Assembly: GCA_934098705.1 (NCBI GenBank)
Contig: CAKOPC010000003.1
Span: 62,001-126,000, forward strand
Length of the DNA stretch: 64,000 bases
From: an uncultured Bacilli bacterium
Lineage (GTDB): Bacteria > Bacillota_I > Bacilli_A > RF39 > UBA660
Direction: 5' to 3'
Translations under genes and position numbers: made by a program
Part shown: positions 53,595 to 62,297 of the stretch, in pieces
Numbering within the stretch: position 1 is the first letter of the stretch
How the letters are laid out: the number at the start of each line of letters is the position of its first letter
Notes under the pieces: model-generated
What the model was told of the DNA's origin: nothing
What the model saw: the letters and a program-made list of their open reading frames with translations, nothing else
Databases searched by the model: none

Positions 53595-56011
53595 TATTTT
53601 AATACCTCACAAATATCTATTTTATATACTTTTTGTTTAGCTATTAAAAGAGATAAGTAGTAAAATGTTATAAACATAATAAAACCAAATAATAATTTTA
53701 CAAAGTTATAAGTAAAGGTATAGGTAATATTTAAATATTTTGATAAATATACACCTATTTTATTTATTATACATATTGATATAGGTATTGATATTAAAAA
53801 GGTTAAAATTATAAATATGGTATATGAATTTATTATAATGTCCTCTATCTTTTTATTTTTATAACCAAATATTTTAAGCATTGATATAAATTTTTTATTT
53901 TCATCTACTACTAATAAAGATATAATATTTATTACAATATATGATATTAATAGTGCTATAAAGATTATAAAATAAAGTGCTTTACTATAAAATGTCATAC
54001 TATTTATAATATTATCTTTTAAAAGGGATAATTTATATATAAAGGAATAGTTTTCATCTTTATCATAATTATTTAGATAGACCATATTATAAATATTTTT
54101 TTTAAATCCCATATAGTTACTTAGAGCTTTATTACTTACATAGGCTTCATTATTTATTAGTGATTTTTCAATACCTATTACTTCAAAATATCTATTTTTA
54201 TTATTTATTTTAAATACTATATAATCTCCATTATTTATATTTAATTTAGCTTTTAAATTTTTATTTATAATAATAGTATTAGAGGTTAGTTTTAAAGTTA
54301 AATCTTTATTTTTATCATCTGTTATATCTATATATAATAATTTATCATCAATAGCATTTAAAGTTACTTCTATATCTTTTAGACTTTTTTCTTTCTTATC
54401 TTTTGTTAATATTTTAGATGGTTTTATATTTACTTTTAATATGTTATCAGCATTTGATACTTTTTCATTTTTTATAGTATCATATATTCCAATATAAGAA
54501 AATTTGTATTTAGAAAAAGTTTTATTTATAACTTCATTAAATATATTATAAAAAGATAATGATACGGTTATTAAAATACCACTTGTTAGAGTTGTTATAA
54601 ATATAACTATTAATCTTGATATACTTTTTGTCATGTTTAAATATTTTAATTTTTTTAAAGGATCTTTATTCTGCATTATTTTGCTTGTTATTTTAGTTAA
54701 AATATTAACCTTATATTTATAACTATCATCTAATAATTTTAGTTCATTTTTACTAAGCATTATTCCTATTAATAAAAGGGTTATAATACTTAAAAATAGA
54801 AAAATTATTATAAATTCTTTAAAGAAGTAACTACTTTTTTCTAATGAATTAATTTTTAAACAATAGTTTTTAAGATATATTATACTTAATGGTTTACTTA
54901 TAATTATGCCTAATATATTACCTATAAAACACCCACATAAGCTTATAAAAAATGGGTATATTAGGTAACTTATAGCTATTTTTATATTTCTATAACCTAG
55001 TAGTTTTAAAGTACCAATTTGAATCTTATCTTTTATAAAGGTTTTATATAAAATAATAAAAAGAATTATTATAATAAATGTTAAAAAGAAGTAAAATAAA
55101 AAACTTGATAGTGTTTTAAGTACTTTAATATCACCTTTTAAAGTGTAAAGATAATTATCATAATTAGAAAGTTTTTCTATATTTTTTTCAAATTTTAAGA
55201 TGTTTTTTATATTACAATTATTATAGTCTTTACATTTTATATTATAATATACTTCCTCTTTTTCCTCTATTTTATTATAGTTCTCATAAGTTATAAACGC
55301 TATATTATTTTTTTTATAATTAAAAATAGGATTATTATAAGATAGTATGGGATATATATAAAGTGGATGATTCATATAACCTTTTACTTTATAATTTTTG
55401 TTATTAAGAGTATAAGTATCATTTATATTTATTTTTTTATAAGTAGCATAATTTTGTAATATTAAAATATCGTCATCATTTATTATTTCATTACCTTTTA
55501 TAAGATATGGTTTATTTATTGTATGTTTTACATAGGGAAATACTTTTATTATTTCATCATTATTATATATTGTTTTACTTACTTCTTTTTCTATATTTAA
55601 ATTGTATCTTGTTTTTAAATTTTCTATTATTTCTTGTTCTTTATTTAAAATAAGACCATAATTTTTAAATATTTCATTAATGTTATAATAAATATAATTA
55701 CTACAAGATGATATGTTATTACATTTTAAATATTCATTTATAATATTAAGTTCTTCATTTTTTAAGGTTTTGTTAGAAAAATAAGTTCTTACTTTTTCAT
55801 TTTCAAAATCATCTTTTACATCTATTTTTATATTTACTGAGATATCACTTATATTATAATCTTTTATTGTTTTTTCATAACTTTTATTTATTAAGTTATA
55901 CATTACATTAATACTTGTGTATATTAAGCATGATATTAATACAAGTATTATAATAGGTATTATTTTTGATATATCTTTTTTAATATTTTTTATATTGTTT
56001 ATAAGTAACAT
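53594..56011 (-). CDS. FtsX-type ABC transporter permease
   Basis: About 805 residues. An N-terminal membrane segment (about 13-35) is followed by a large extracytoplasmic domain (about 60-300), three further segments, and a second similar block, so two FtsX-like halves are present. The end is another cluster of three segments and DICEVLK. MacB/FtsX permeases usually move substrates such as lipoproteins, peptides or antimicrobials rather than small solutes. An ATG at 56017 overlaps the upstream stop; ATG 56011 is better spaced from AAAGGA. The flanking ATPases supply energy. Confidence 0.82.
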   Translation of the reverse strand: MLLINNIKNIKKDISKIIPIIILVLISCLIYTSINVMYNLINKSYEKTIKDYNISDISVNIKIDVKDDFENEKVRTYFSNKTLKNEELNIINEYLKCNNISSCSNYIYYNINEIFKNYGLILNKEQEIIENLKTRYNLNIEKEVSKTIYNNDEIIKVFPYVKHTINKPYLIKGNEIINDDDILILQNYATYKKININDTYTLNNKNYKVKGYMNHPLYIYPILSYNNPIFNYKKNNIAFITYENYNKIEEKEEVYYNIKCKDYNNCNIKNILKFEKNIEKLSNYDNYLYTLKGDIKVLKTLSSFLFYFFLTFIIIILFIILYKTFIKDKIQIGTLKLLGYRNIKIAISYLIYPFFISLCGCFIGNILGIIISKPLSIIYLKNYCLKINSLEKSSYFFKEFIIIFLFLSIITLLLIGIMLSKNELKLLDDSYKYKVNILTKITSKIMQNKDPLKKLKYLNMTKSISRLIVIFITTLTSGILITVSLSFYNIFNEVINKTFSKYKFSYIGIYDTIKNEKVSNADNILKVNIKPSKILTKDKKEKSLKDIEVTLNAIDDKLLYIDITDDKNKDLTLKLTSNTIIINKNLKAKLNINNGDYIVFKINNKNRYFEVIGIEKSLINNEAYVSNKALSNYMGFKKNIYNMVYLNNYDKDENYSFIYKLSLLKDNIINSMTFYSKALYFIIFIALLISYIVINIISLLVVDENKKFISMLKIFGYKNKKIEDIIINSYTIFIILTFLISIPISICIINKIGVYLSKYLNITYTFTYNFVKLLFGFIMFITFYYLSLLIAKQKVYKIDICEVLK

Positions 56012-56013
56012 TA

Positions 56014-56685
56014 TCATATATCCTTTTTAACACCTCTTTTCTTTAATAATGTGCCATTCTCTATTTTTATTATGTTAAAGTCATCTAAAATTACATCTTC
56101 ATCATGTGTTATAAAAATAATTGTTGTTTTATATGTCTCATTTATTTTTTTTAGTATAGTTATTATTTCTTTTTTCTTATCTTTATCTAAGTTAGTTGTT
56201 ACTTCATCTAAAAGAAGTAATTTAGGATTATTTAGTATACCTCTTGCTAAAGATATTAACATCTGTTCTCCCCCACTTAATTTACTAGGGTACTTATTTA
56301 TTAAATGATTTATTTTTAAAAGTTTTATTACATTTTCTATATTTTCCTTATTCTTTGCTGTTATAAGTATATTTTCAAGAGCAGTTAAGTTTGGAAGTAA
56401 ATTACTTTTTTGAAAAACATAACCAATTTCATTTCTTCTTAATGTTAAAATATCATCATAATTTAAATCATTTATAAGTTTTTTTTCAAAGTATACATAT
56501 CCACTTGATGGATATATTAATAAACCTATTATGTTTAAAAGAGTTGTCTTACCACTTCCATTTGGCCCTAAAACTATATTTATGGAAGACTTTTTTATTT
56601 TTAAGTTAATATTATTAAGTATTTTTTTTAAGTAATGTTTTTCTTTTTTTATATAACTTACACCCTTAAGTTCAATTATATTCAT
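56014..56685 (-). CDS. ABC transporter ATPase (first copy)
   Basis: 223 residues: Walker A GPNGSGKTTLLNII, Q-loop FQKSNLLPNLTALEN, signature SKLSGGEQMLISLARG, Walker B LLLLDEVTTNLD (Val where Pro is usual) and H-loop ITHDED. It starts within the 3' end of the sortase gene (14-base overlap) and overlaps the permease start, so translation of the cluster is coupled. Confidence 0.9.
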   Translation of the reverse strand: MNIIELKGVSYIKKEKHYLKKILNNINLKIKKSSINIVLGPNGSGKTTLLNIIGLLIYPSSGYVYFEKKLINDLNYDDILTLRRNEIGYVFQKSNLLPNLTALENILITAKNKENIENVIKLLKINHLINKYPSKLSGGEQMLISLARGILNNPKLLLLDEVTTNLDKDKKKEIITILKKINETYKTTIIFITHDEDVILDDFNIIKIENGTLLKKRGVKKDI

Positions 56686-57211
56686 AAGCTTGTACTATAA
56701 ACCTTTCATTAGTATTTATACATGTTATAAGTGTTAATATTTTACTATCTTTAGGGGATGTAAAATAGAAATAATCATTAAGGGTTACTTTATATGTTTT
56801 AAAGGTTTTATACTTATAAGTTTTATTTTTAGTTATTATGTATATATAATCATTATTTTTAATATTTAATAAGTTTTTAAATACTAAATTATTATTATGA
56901 CCCGCTAATATAATATTACCTGTTTTACTTGTAAAATCACTTGATAATTTATGTATACCTACAACATTTTGATTTAAAATATTATCTTTAGTACCTTGTT
57001 TTATTAAGTTTTTAATATTTAAAGCTGGTATATTTATGTATCCTTCATAATCATTAGTTAAAGTTTCATCTTTAAATGGTTTACTATTTATATTATCTAT
57101 ATAGGTTATTATTTTAGATGTTTTATGTTTATTATTATAATAGATATATATGTTGTAGGAAAAGATAAAAAATATAGTTATTATAAGTAAAAAAATAATT
57201 TTATTTTTCAT
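56672..57211 (-). CDS. Sortase
   Basis: 179 residues. A membrane anchor (about 5-25) precedes the sortase beta barrel. The catalytic residues are visible: His105 in ILAGHNNNLVF, Cys164 in LTLITC and Arg170 in NERFIVQAY. The LTLITC motif and short length suggest class D or B, not housekeeping class A; class is tentative. The start overlaps the 3' end of the adhesin gene by 11 bases, so its dedicated substrate is very probably that adhesin, whose sorting signal is IPNTK. Confidence 0.9.
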   Translation of the reverse strand: MKNKIIFLLIITIFFIFSYNIYIYYNNKHKTSKIITYIDNINSKPFKDETLTNDYEGYINIPALNIKNLIKQGTKDNILNQNVVGIHKLSSDFTSKTGNIILAGHNNNLVFKNLLNIKNNDYIYIITKNKTYKYKTFKTYKVTLNDYFYFTSPKDSKILTLITCINTNERFIVQAYEYN

Positions 57212-58967
57212 GTTTTTTCTTCTTTCTACTTATAAATATTAAAACTATTAAACACATTAACATTAATAAATTATTATCAGTAGTATTTTTAGTATTTGGT
57301 ATTTCTATCTTTTCATTTTCCATACAAACAGCAACTTCCATACCATCTTTATCTATTTCGAAAGTCATCTCTTCATTACTTAAAATATAACCATTTGGAC
57401 TTTGTATTTCTTTTATAATGTACTCTCCGGCATTTATATCTTTTAAAATAATTTCTCCATTATTATCTGTTAAACCATCAAATATTACTTCATTTGTTTC
57501 TTTATATATTATTTTTATTTTAGCATTAGGAAGCTTTTCTTTGGTTTTACTATCTATTTTAACAAATTTTAAACTGCCTTTATATCTTTCATTTGTTATA
57601 TCAATAGTTATTAGTTTATCATTTTCTAAAACTTCAAAATAGATTACTTCTTCATTTAATTTATAATATTTGCTTGGCTTTATTTCTTTTATATAATATT
57701 TACCAAAATCTAAATCACAAACTTTTAGAATACCTTTATCATCTGTCATGCCTTCATATATTAAGTTATCTTTAATATCATATATATGAAAGAGAACATT
57801 ACTTAAGGGGTTATTACTTGAATAATCTTTTTTTCTTATTTCTAAATTACCTTTTATTTTTTCATTTTTTATTACAAGTTCCACTTCTTTTACTGTTTCA
57901 TCTATAATTATTTCGTATTCCTTATCATCTTTTTTGTAACCTTTACTGGATTTAGTTTCTTTTACATAATATTTACCATATGGAACATTTATTATTTCCT
58001 CTTCATTATTTATTACATAATCTTTTATGTGATTTCTATTTTCATCATATAAAGATATTTTAGTGCCTTTTAAATCATCATTAAAATTATTTGTTTCATC
58101 AACTTTTTTAATTTTTATAACACCTTCGTAAACACTTAATGTAATACTTGATTCTTTAAAACTTATATTACCTCTTGATACAATATTTTGAAGAGTACCA
58201 CTTCTATATAATCTAAAATTATTAGTTACTTTATCTTTAGTAAAAGTTATCTTAACATTTCCTTCCTTTATACCTTCCAAATAAAGAGTATTATCTTTTA
58301 TACTAGCCTTTACAGAATCATTATCTAAGTTTATTTTATAACTATTTAAAACATTATTAGTGTCTTTAATAGCTATTTTTTGTCCTTTTTCAAGTTTTAT
58401 GTCCTTTTCATTAAAATTTGGTAACACATTATGATTTTTAACAAGATATTCTAATTCTTTTATTTCTTCTTTGTATAAGTCTTCATCTATTTTGCCATAT
58501 CTTCCTGTTAAAAACTTATAGGTAACATCTTCTCTTACAGCTTTCCATATTAAAACCTGAGTTATGCCATACCACTTCTTATCTGTATGATCTATTCCAT
58601 TTCCTTTGTAGCCATAACCATAATAAGCTAAAAGTGATATTCGGTCATAATTACTTGATTTTATCCTTGAGTACTTTATTATATTATTATAACCTTCATA
58701 TATTGTATGACTACCTGTTACAGCTTCACTTTTAAGAGCCATTTGAACTTCTGGTTCAATACAGTAATATACTTCATTATCATTTGAAGATACGATCTGG
58801 ATACCATAATAGTGCAAGGCGTCATATCTTACATCTTTTGCAAAGACATTGACTTTTGCTTCTTTATAATATAGTTCGTAAAGTTTACCTTTGTTTTGCT
58901 CTGCTAAAACATTAGTTTTTAAAAATATTGATATTACAACTATCATAAAGTAAATTATTTTTTTCAT
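57201..58967 (-). CDS. Thioester-domain adhesin with Cna-B repeats and IPNTK signal
   Basis: 588 residues. The signal peptide (MKKIIYFMIVVISIFLKTNV) leads into a thioester domain: Cys69 in VYYCIEPEVQ and Gln137 in YGITQVLIWKAV fit the Cys-Gln pair that forms an internal thioester able to bind host surfaces. An Ig-like region and three Cna-B/SpaA-type domains follow (about 290-545), each with a K near the start and a Y-I-K-E-style end, expected to hold isopeptide bonds. The C-terminus has IPNTK, a hydrophobic stretch and RKKKKHEK. The longer upstream frame to 59054 has no ribosome site; AAGGATGG precedes ATG 58967. Confidence 0.88.
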   Translation of the reverse strand: MKKIIYFMIVVISIFLKTNVLAEQNKGKLYELYYKEAKVNVFAKDVRYDALHYYGIQIVSSNDNEVYYCIEPEVQMALKSEAVTGSHTIYEGYNNIIKYSRIKSSNYDRISLLAYYGYGYKGNGIDHTDKKWYGITQVLIWKAVREDVTYKFLTGRYGKIDEDLYKEEIKELEYLVKNHNVLPNFNEKDIKLEKGQKIAIKDTNNVLNSYKINLDNDSVKASIKDNTLYLEGIKEGNVKITFTKDKVTNNFRLYRSGTLQNIVSRGNISFKESSITLSVYEGVIKIKKVDETNNFNDDLKGTKISLYDENRNHIKDYVINNEEEIINVPYGKYYVKETKSSKGYKKDDKEYEIIIDETVKEVELVIKNEKIKGNLEIRKKDYSSNNPLSNVLFHIYDIKDNLIYEGMTDDKGILKVCDLDFGKYYIKEIKPSKYYKLNEEVIYFEVLENDKLITIDITNERYKGSLKFVKIDSKTKEKLPNAKIKIIYKETNEVIFDGLTDNNGEIILKDINAGEYIIKEIQSPNGYILSNEEMTFEIDKDGMEVAVCMENEKIEIPNTKNTTDNNLLMLMCLIVLIFISRKKKKHEK

Positions 58968-58980
58968 CTTTTTCCATCCT

Positions 58981-59000
58981 TCCACCAAGTTTTTTTGCTT
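58981..59000 (-). promoter_or_regulatory. Hairpin next to the adhesin ribosome site
   Basis: ACCAAG pairs with CTTGGT around an 8-base A-rich loop, ending a few bases before the AAGGATGG site of the adhesin gene. It may affect mRNA stability or translation. Confidence 0.35.
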
Positions 59001-59043
59001 GGTAAGTAGGACAATATAACAAAATAAAAATAAATGCAAATGA

Positions 59044-59089
59044 AAAAACTGCATTTTTGAAACGTTTTTTTAACAAAAATACAGTTTTT
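59044..59089 (-). terminator. Possible leader attenuator of the adhesin operon
   Basis: AAAAACTGTATTTTT pairs with AAAAATGCAGTTTTT (15 pairs, one G-T) across a 16-base loop. On the minus strand it is followed by a T, giving a terminator-like tail, about 75 bases upstream of the adhesin ATG. It may be an attenuator. It could instead end plus-strand transcripts. A palindrome ATTTTTGATGTCAAAAAT lies at about 59129-59146. Confidence 0.4.
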
Positions 59090-59199
59090 GCCTAGACAAA
59101 AATTAAGTTTTGAGGGGCTTTTTTAAATTTTTGATGTCAAAAATCAACAATCGTACTCAAAATTACGACAAATATCGACAAATATAATATTTTTCTTAA

Positions 59200-59227
59200 A
59201 AAAACACGTAAATTTTACTTTACATGT
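59200..59227 (-). terminator. Terminator after typA
   Basis: CATGTAAA pairs with TTTACGTG (one G-T) and is followed by seven T on the minus strand, right at the typA stop. Confidence 0.6.
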
Positions 59228-61044
59228 TAATTATTTTTCATATCTTTACCAGCTTGTCTAAATCTTTCTTTTTCATCTAGTACTTTTTTTCTTAATCTTA
59301 TAGCATCTGGTGTCAATTCTACATATTCATCATCTTCGATAAATTCTAAAGCTTCTTCCAAAGTAAATTTCTTTGGTGTTACAAGTGTTAGAGCTTCATC
59401 AGATCCTGATGCTCTTGTATTTGTAAGGTTTTTATTTTTACAAGGGTTTACATTTAAGTCATTATCTCTATTATGTATACCTATAATCATACCTTTATAA
59501 ACTTCAGTTGCAGCATCAATTATTAATGTACCACGATCACTTAAATTAAATAGTGAGAATGCCATTGCTTTTCCATCTTCCATGGATACAAGTACACCGT
59601 TTTTTCTATGTCTTATATCCCCAACATATGGTTTATATCCTTCATAACTTCTTACCATGATACCTTCTCCTTTAGTATTTGTGATGAAGTTTGAACGGTA
59701 TCCTATTAAACCTCTTGTAGGACATGAAAATTCAAGTTTTGTATAACTTTCATCATTTGTAATTGACAAAAGATTTCCTTTTCTTTCATTTAAATCATTT
59801 ATTATAGTTCCTGCATAATCATTTGGAGTTGATATTAGAACTCTTTCAAATGGTTCACATTTTACACCATCAATATCTTTAAATAGTACAACTGGTTTTG
59901 ATACTGAAAGTTCATATCCTTCTCTTCTCATTTCTTCAAGTAATATTGATAAGTGAAGTTCACCACGTCCTGATACTTTGTAACCATCTGCTCCATTTAA
60001 TGATTCTACTTTTAAACCAACATTTGTTTCAAGTTCACGGTCTAGTCTTTCTTTTATATGGCGGTTTGTTAAAAATTTACCAGATCTTCCTGCAAATGGA
60101 CTTGAGTTTACTAAGAAGTTCATTGACATTGTTGGTTCTTCAATTTCAATAGGTGGTAATGGTTCTACATGATTTACATCACAAATTGTATCTCCTATTG
60201 AAATATCACTTACTGTTTGTACTGTTACAATGTCCCCATAATAAGCTTCTTTTACTTCACGTCTTGCAATTCCTTCATTTACATATATTTTTCCAACTCT
60301 TTGAGTTTCAGTTGTTCCATTATTTTTAGATATTGTAACCATACTACCACTTTTTAATACACCTTTTGTAATACGTCCAACACCTAGTCTTCCTAAATAT
60401 TCATCATAAGCAAGACTTGATACTTGTAATTGTACGGGATCATTTACATTTCCTTCATATACTTTTGTATGTTCTATAATTGTATCTAAAAGTGGAGTTA
60501 TATCTTTACTATCGTCATTTGGATCATATTTAGCAATACCATCTCTTGCTGTACCATAAATAATTGGGAAGTCAAGTTGCTCATCAGTTGCTCCAAGTTC
60601 TACAAATAAGTCAAATGTCATGTTAACAACATCATCTATTCTAGCATCTTTTTTATCTATTTTGTTAATAAATAAAATTGGATTCAAGTTTTGTTTTAAT
60701 GCTTGTTCTAGAACAAATCTTGTCTGTGGCATTACTCCTTCTTTACTATCCACTAAAAGAACAACGGTATCAACTGTTTTTATAATTCTTTCAACTTCAC
60801 TTGAAAAGTCAGCATGTCCTGGAGTATCTACAATATTTATTTTGTATCCTTTATATCTAATAGCACAATTTTTAGAATAAATTGTAATTCCTCTTTCTCT
60901 TTCAAGGTCATTACTATCCATTACTTGTGTTCCAACTTCTTCATTATCACGGAAAGCTCCATTTTGTTTTAATAGTGCATCAACAAGAGTTGATTTTCCA
61001 ACGTCTACGTGTGCAACTACTGCAATATTTATTATTTTATCCAT
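59227..61044 (-). CDS. typA: Ribosome-associated GTPase TypA/BipA
   Basis: TypA is a translational GTPase related to EF-G that helps ribosome assembly and stress response. 605 residues, full length: G1 AHVDVGKSTLVDAL, switch RERGITIYSKNC, G3 DTPGHADFSSEV, G4 NKIDKKDAR and the C-terminal NLSDRGTLIIDAATEVYKGM and KNKNLTNTRASGSDEAL of the TypA-specific domain. GAGGGTG precedes the ATG; it appears to be a single-gene transcript from the promoter at 61080-61108. Confidence 0.96.
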   Translation of the reverse strand: MDKIINIAVVAHVDVGKSTLVDALLKQNGAFRDNEEVGTQVMDSNDLERERGITIYSKNCAIRYKGYKINIVDTPGHADFSSEVERIIKTVDTVVLLVDSKEGVMPQTRFVLEQALKQNLNPILFINKIDKKDARIDDVVNMTFDLFVELGATDEQLDFPIIYGTARDGIAKYDPNDDSKDITPLLDTIIEHTKVYEGNVNDPVQLQVSSLAYDEYLGRLGVGRITKGVLKSGSMVTISKNNGTTETQRVGKIYVNEGIARREVKEAYYGDIVTVQTVSDISIGDTICDVNHVEPLPPIEIEEPTMSMNFLVNSSPFAGRSGKFLTNRHIKERLDRELETNVGLKVESLNGADGYKVSGRGELHLSILLEEMRREGYELSVSKPVVLFKDIDGVKCEPFERVLISTPNDYAGTIINDLNERKGNLLSITNDESYTKLEFSCPTRGLIGYRSNFITNTKGEGIMVRSYEGYKPYVGDIRHRKNGVLVSMEDGKAMAFSLFNLSDRGTLIIDAATEVYKGMIIGIHNRDNDLNVNPCKNKNLTNTRASGSDEALTLVTPKKFTLEEALEFIEDDEYVELTPDAIRLRKKVLDEKERFRQAGKDMKNN

Positions 61045-61079
61045 AAAAAAACACCCTCTTCATTTACGAAATCTCTAAA

Positions 61080-61108
61080 ATTATACTACAAAATTAGACA
61101 AATTTCAA
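61080..61108 (-). promoter_or_regulatory. Promoter of typA
   Basis: On the minus strand: TTGAAA, exactly 17 bases, consensus TATAAT, about 35 bases before the ATG. Confidence 0.65.
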
Positions 61109-61132
61109 CATTTTGAGTGATAAAATACAAAA

Positions 61133-61152
61133 AAAGACTAAATTTAGTCTTC
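61133..61152 (-). terminator. Terminator after trmL
   Basis: AAGACTAAATTTAGTCTT is a near-perfect palindrome followed by TTTTTGT on the minus strand; it includes the trmL stop codon. Confidence 0.6.
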
Positions 61153-61653
61153 TTCTAAATAATTTTCTCCTTTATGAGGTTCTGTTTTTAATAAATCACG
61201 GTAAGATTGTTGTCTTAAAACTTCATAACATACAATAGCTACACAGTTTGATAAGTTAAGTGCCCTTACATCTTTAGTCATAGGTATTCTCATACAATTA
61301 TCTAAATTATCCTTTAAAATACTTTTGGGAATACCTGTTGATTCTTTACCAAATATTAAATATATATTTTCATCTTTATTACTATAATCAAATGATGTAT
61401 GTGGCTTTTTTCCATATCTTGTAAAATAATAAAATTTACCACTATTTTTACTTAAAAAATCTTCATATGATGGATAAACAGTATATTTTAATTTATCTAT
61501 ATAATTTACTCCACATCTTTTTATTGTTTTATCATTAAGTAAAAATCCTAATGGCTCAATTAAATGTAAATGTGCTCCCGTTGCAACACAAGTACGCATA
61601 ATATTACCAGTATTTTGTGGTATTTCTGGTTCATATAATACTACATTTATCAT
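61144..61653 (-). CDS. trmL: tRNA (cytidine/uridine-34-2'-O)-methyltransferase TrmL
   Basis: TrmL is a SPOUT enzyme that methylates the ribose of the wobble base in tRNA-Leu. 169 residues, full length, with EPEIPQNTGNIMRTC, the cofactor knot LIFGKESTGIPKSIL and MRIPMTKDVRALNLSNCVAI. It overlaps the upstream thioredoxin-like gene by four bases. Confidence 0.93.
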   Translation of the reverse strand: MINVVLYEPEIPQNTGNIMRTCVATGAHLHLIEPLGFLLNDKTIKRCGVNYIDKLKYTVYPSYEDFLSKNSGKFYYFTRYGKKPHTSFDYSNKDENIYLIFGKESTGIPKSILKDNLDNCMRIPMTKDVRALNLSNCVAIVCYEVLRQQSYRDLLKTEPHKGENYLEED

Positions 61654-62150
61654 ACCATATCATATCCTTTTAAAAATTCATTTACATCATCAATATCTGT
61701 TTTATCATTTATTATTAAAAAATCAATTATTTTACCCTTATTAAATATTAAAATACTTGGATAATTATTTAATTTCTTAAGTAAGTTTTCTCCCTTATAT
61801 TCATTATATAATGTTGTTATATTTGATAGTGGTTTTTCATTCTCTAAATTATAATAAATTATTTTTTCATTTAGATTATTATCATCTATATAATTTTTAA
61901 AATTTTTAGAAAACATGCGACATTTTTTATCTATGTTGTTACATGTATAAAGTACAAAAAAGTCATTTTCTTTAACCATTGCTTGTAAATTATTATACTT
62001 TATTTCATGTATTGATGATGTTATTACTGATGTTTGATATTTTATGTTTCTATATTGTTTTATCCATGAAAATAAGTATATACATATAATAAATGTTAAG
62101 ACAAATATAAATATTAATAAAAAGTAATTCTTTGTTTTTATTTTTTTCAT
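61650..62150 (-). CDS. Membrane-anchored thioredoxin-fold protein
   Basis: 166 residues with an N-terminal membrane anchor (about 9-29). The remainder reads as a thioredoxin fold: DFFVLYTCNNIDKKCRMFSKN at the first strand and active-site helix, and NNYPSILIFNKGKIIDF with the cis-proline. The cysteines are CX6C instead of CXXC, so classical disulfide exchange is doubtful. It would face outward. The stop overlaps trmL by four bases. Its role is unknown. Confidence 0.65.
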   Translation of the reverse strand: MKKIKTKNYFLLIFIFVLTFIICIYLFSWIKQYRNIKYQTSVITSSIHEIKYNNLQAMVKENDFFVLYTCNNIDKKCRMFSKNFKNYIDDNNLNEKIIYYNLENEKPLSNITTLYNEYKGENLLKKLNNYPSILIFNKGKIIDFLIINDKTDIDDVNEFLKGYDMV

Positions 62151-62265
62151 AAGTATTAAGGCTTCCTTTCTTTTTTATTTTAACATATATTTATTATTAA
62201 TTAAATAATATGTATATTTTTTTCAATTATTTACAGGTTTTTATTTCTGTTTTTACTTTTTATAT

Positions 62266-62297
62266 AAAAATAGTTAGAAATAAATCTAGCTATTTTT
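62266..62297 (-). terminator. Terminator after thrS
   Basis: AAAAATAGCTAG pairs with CTAACTATTTTT (one mismatch) around an 8-base loop, with T runs on the minus strand near the thrS stop. Confidence 0.55.
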
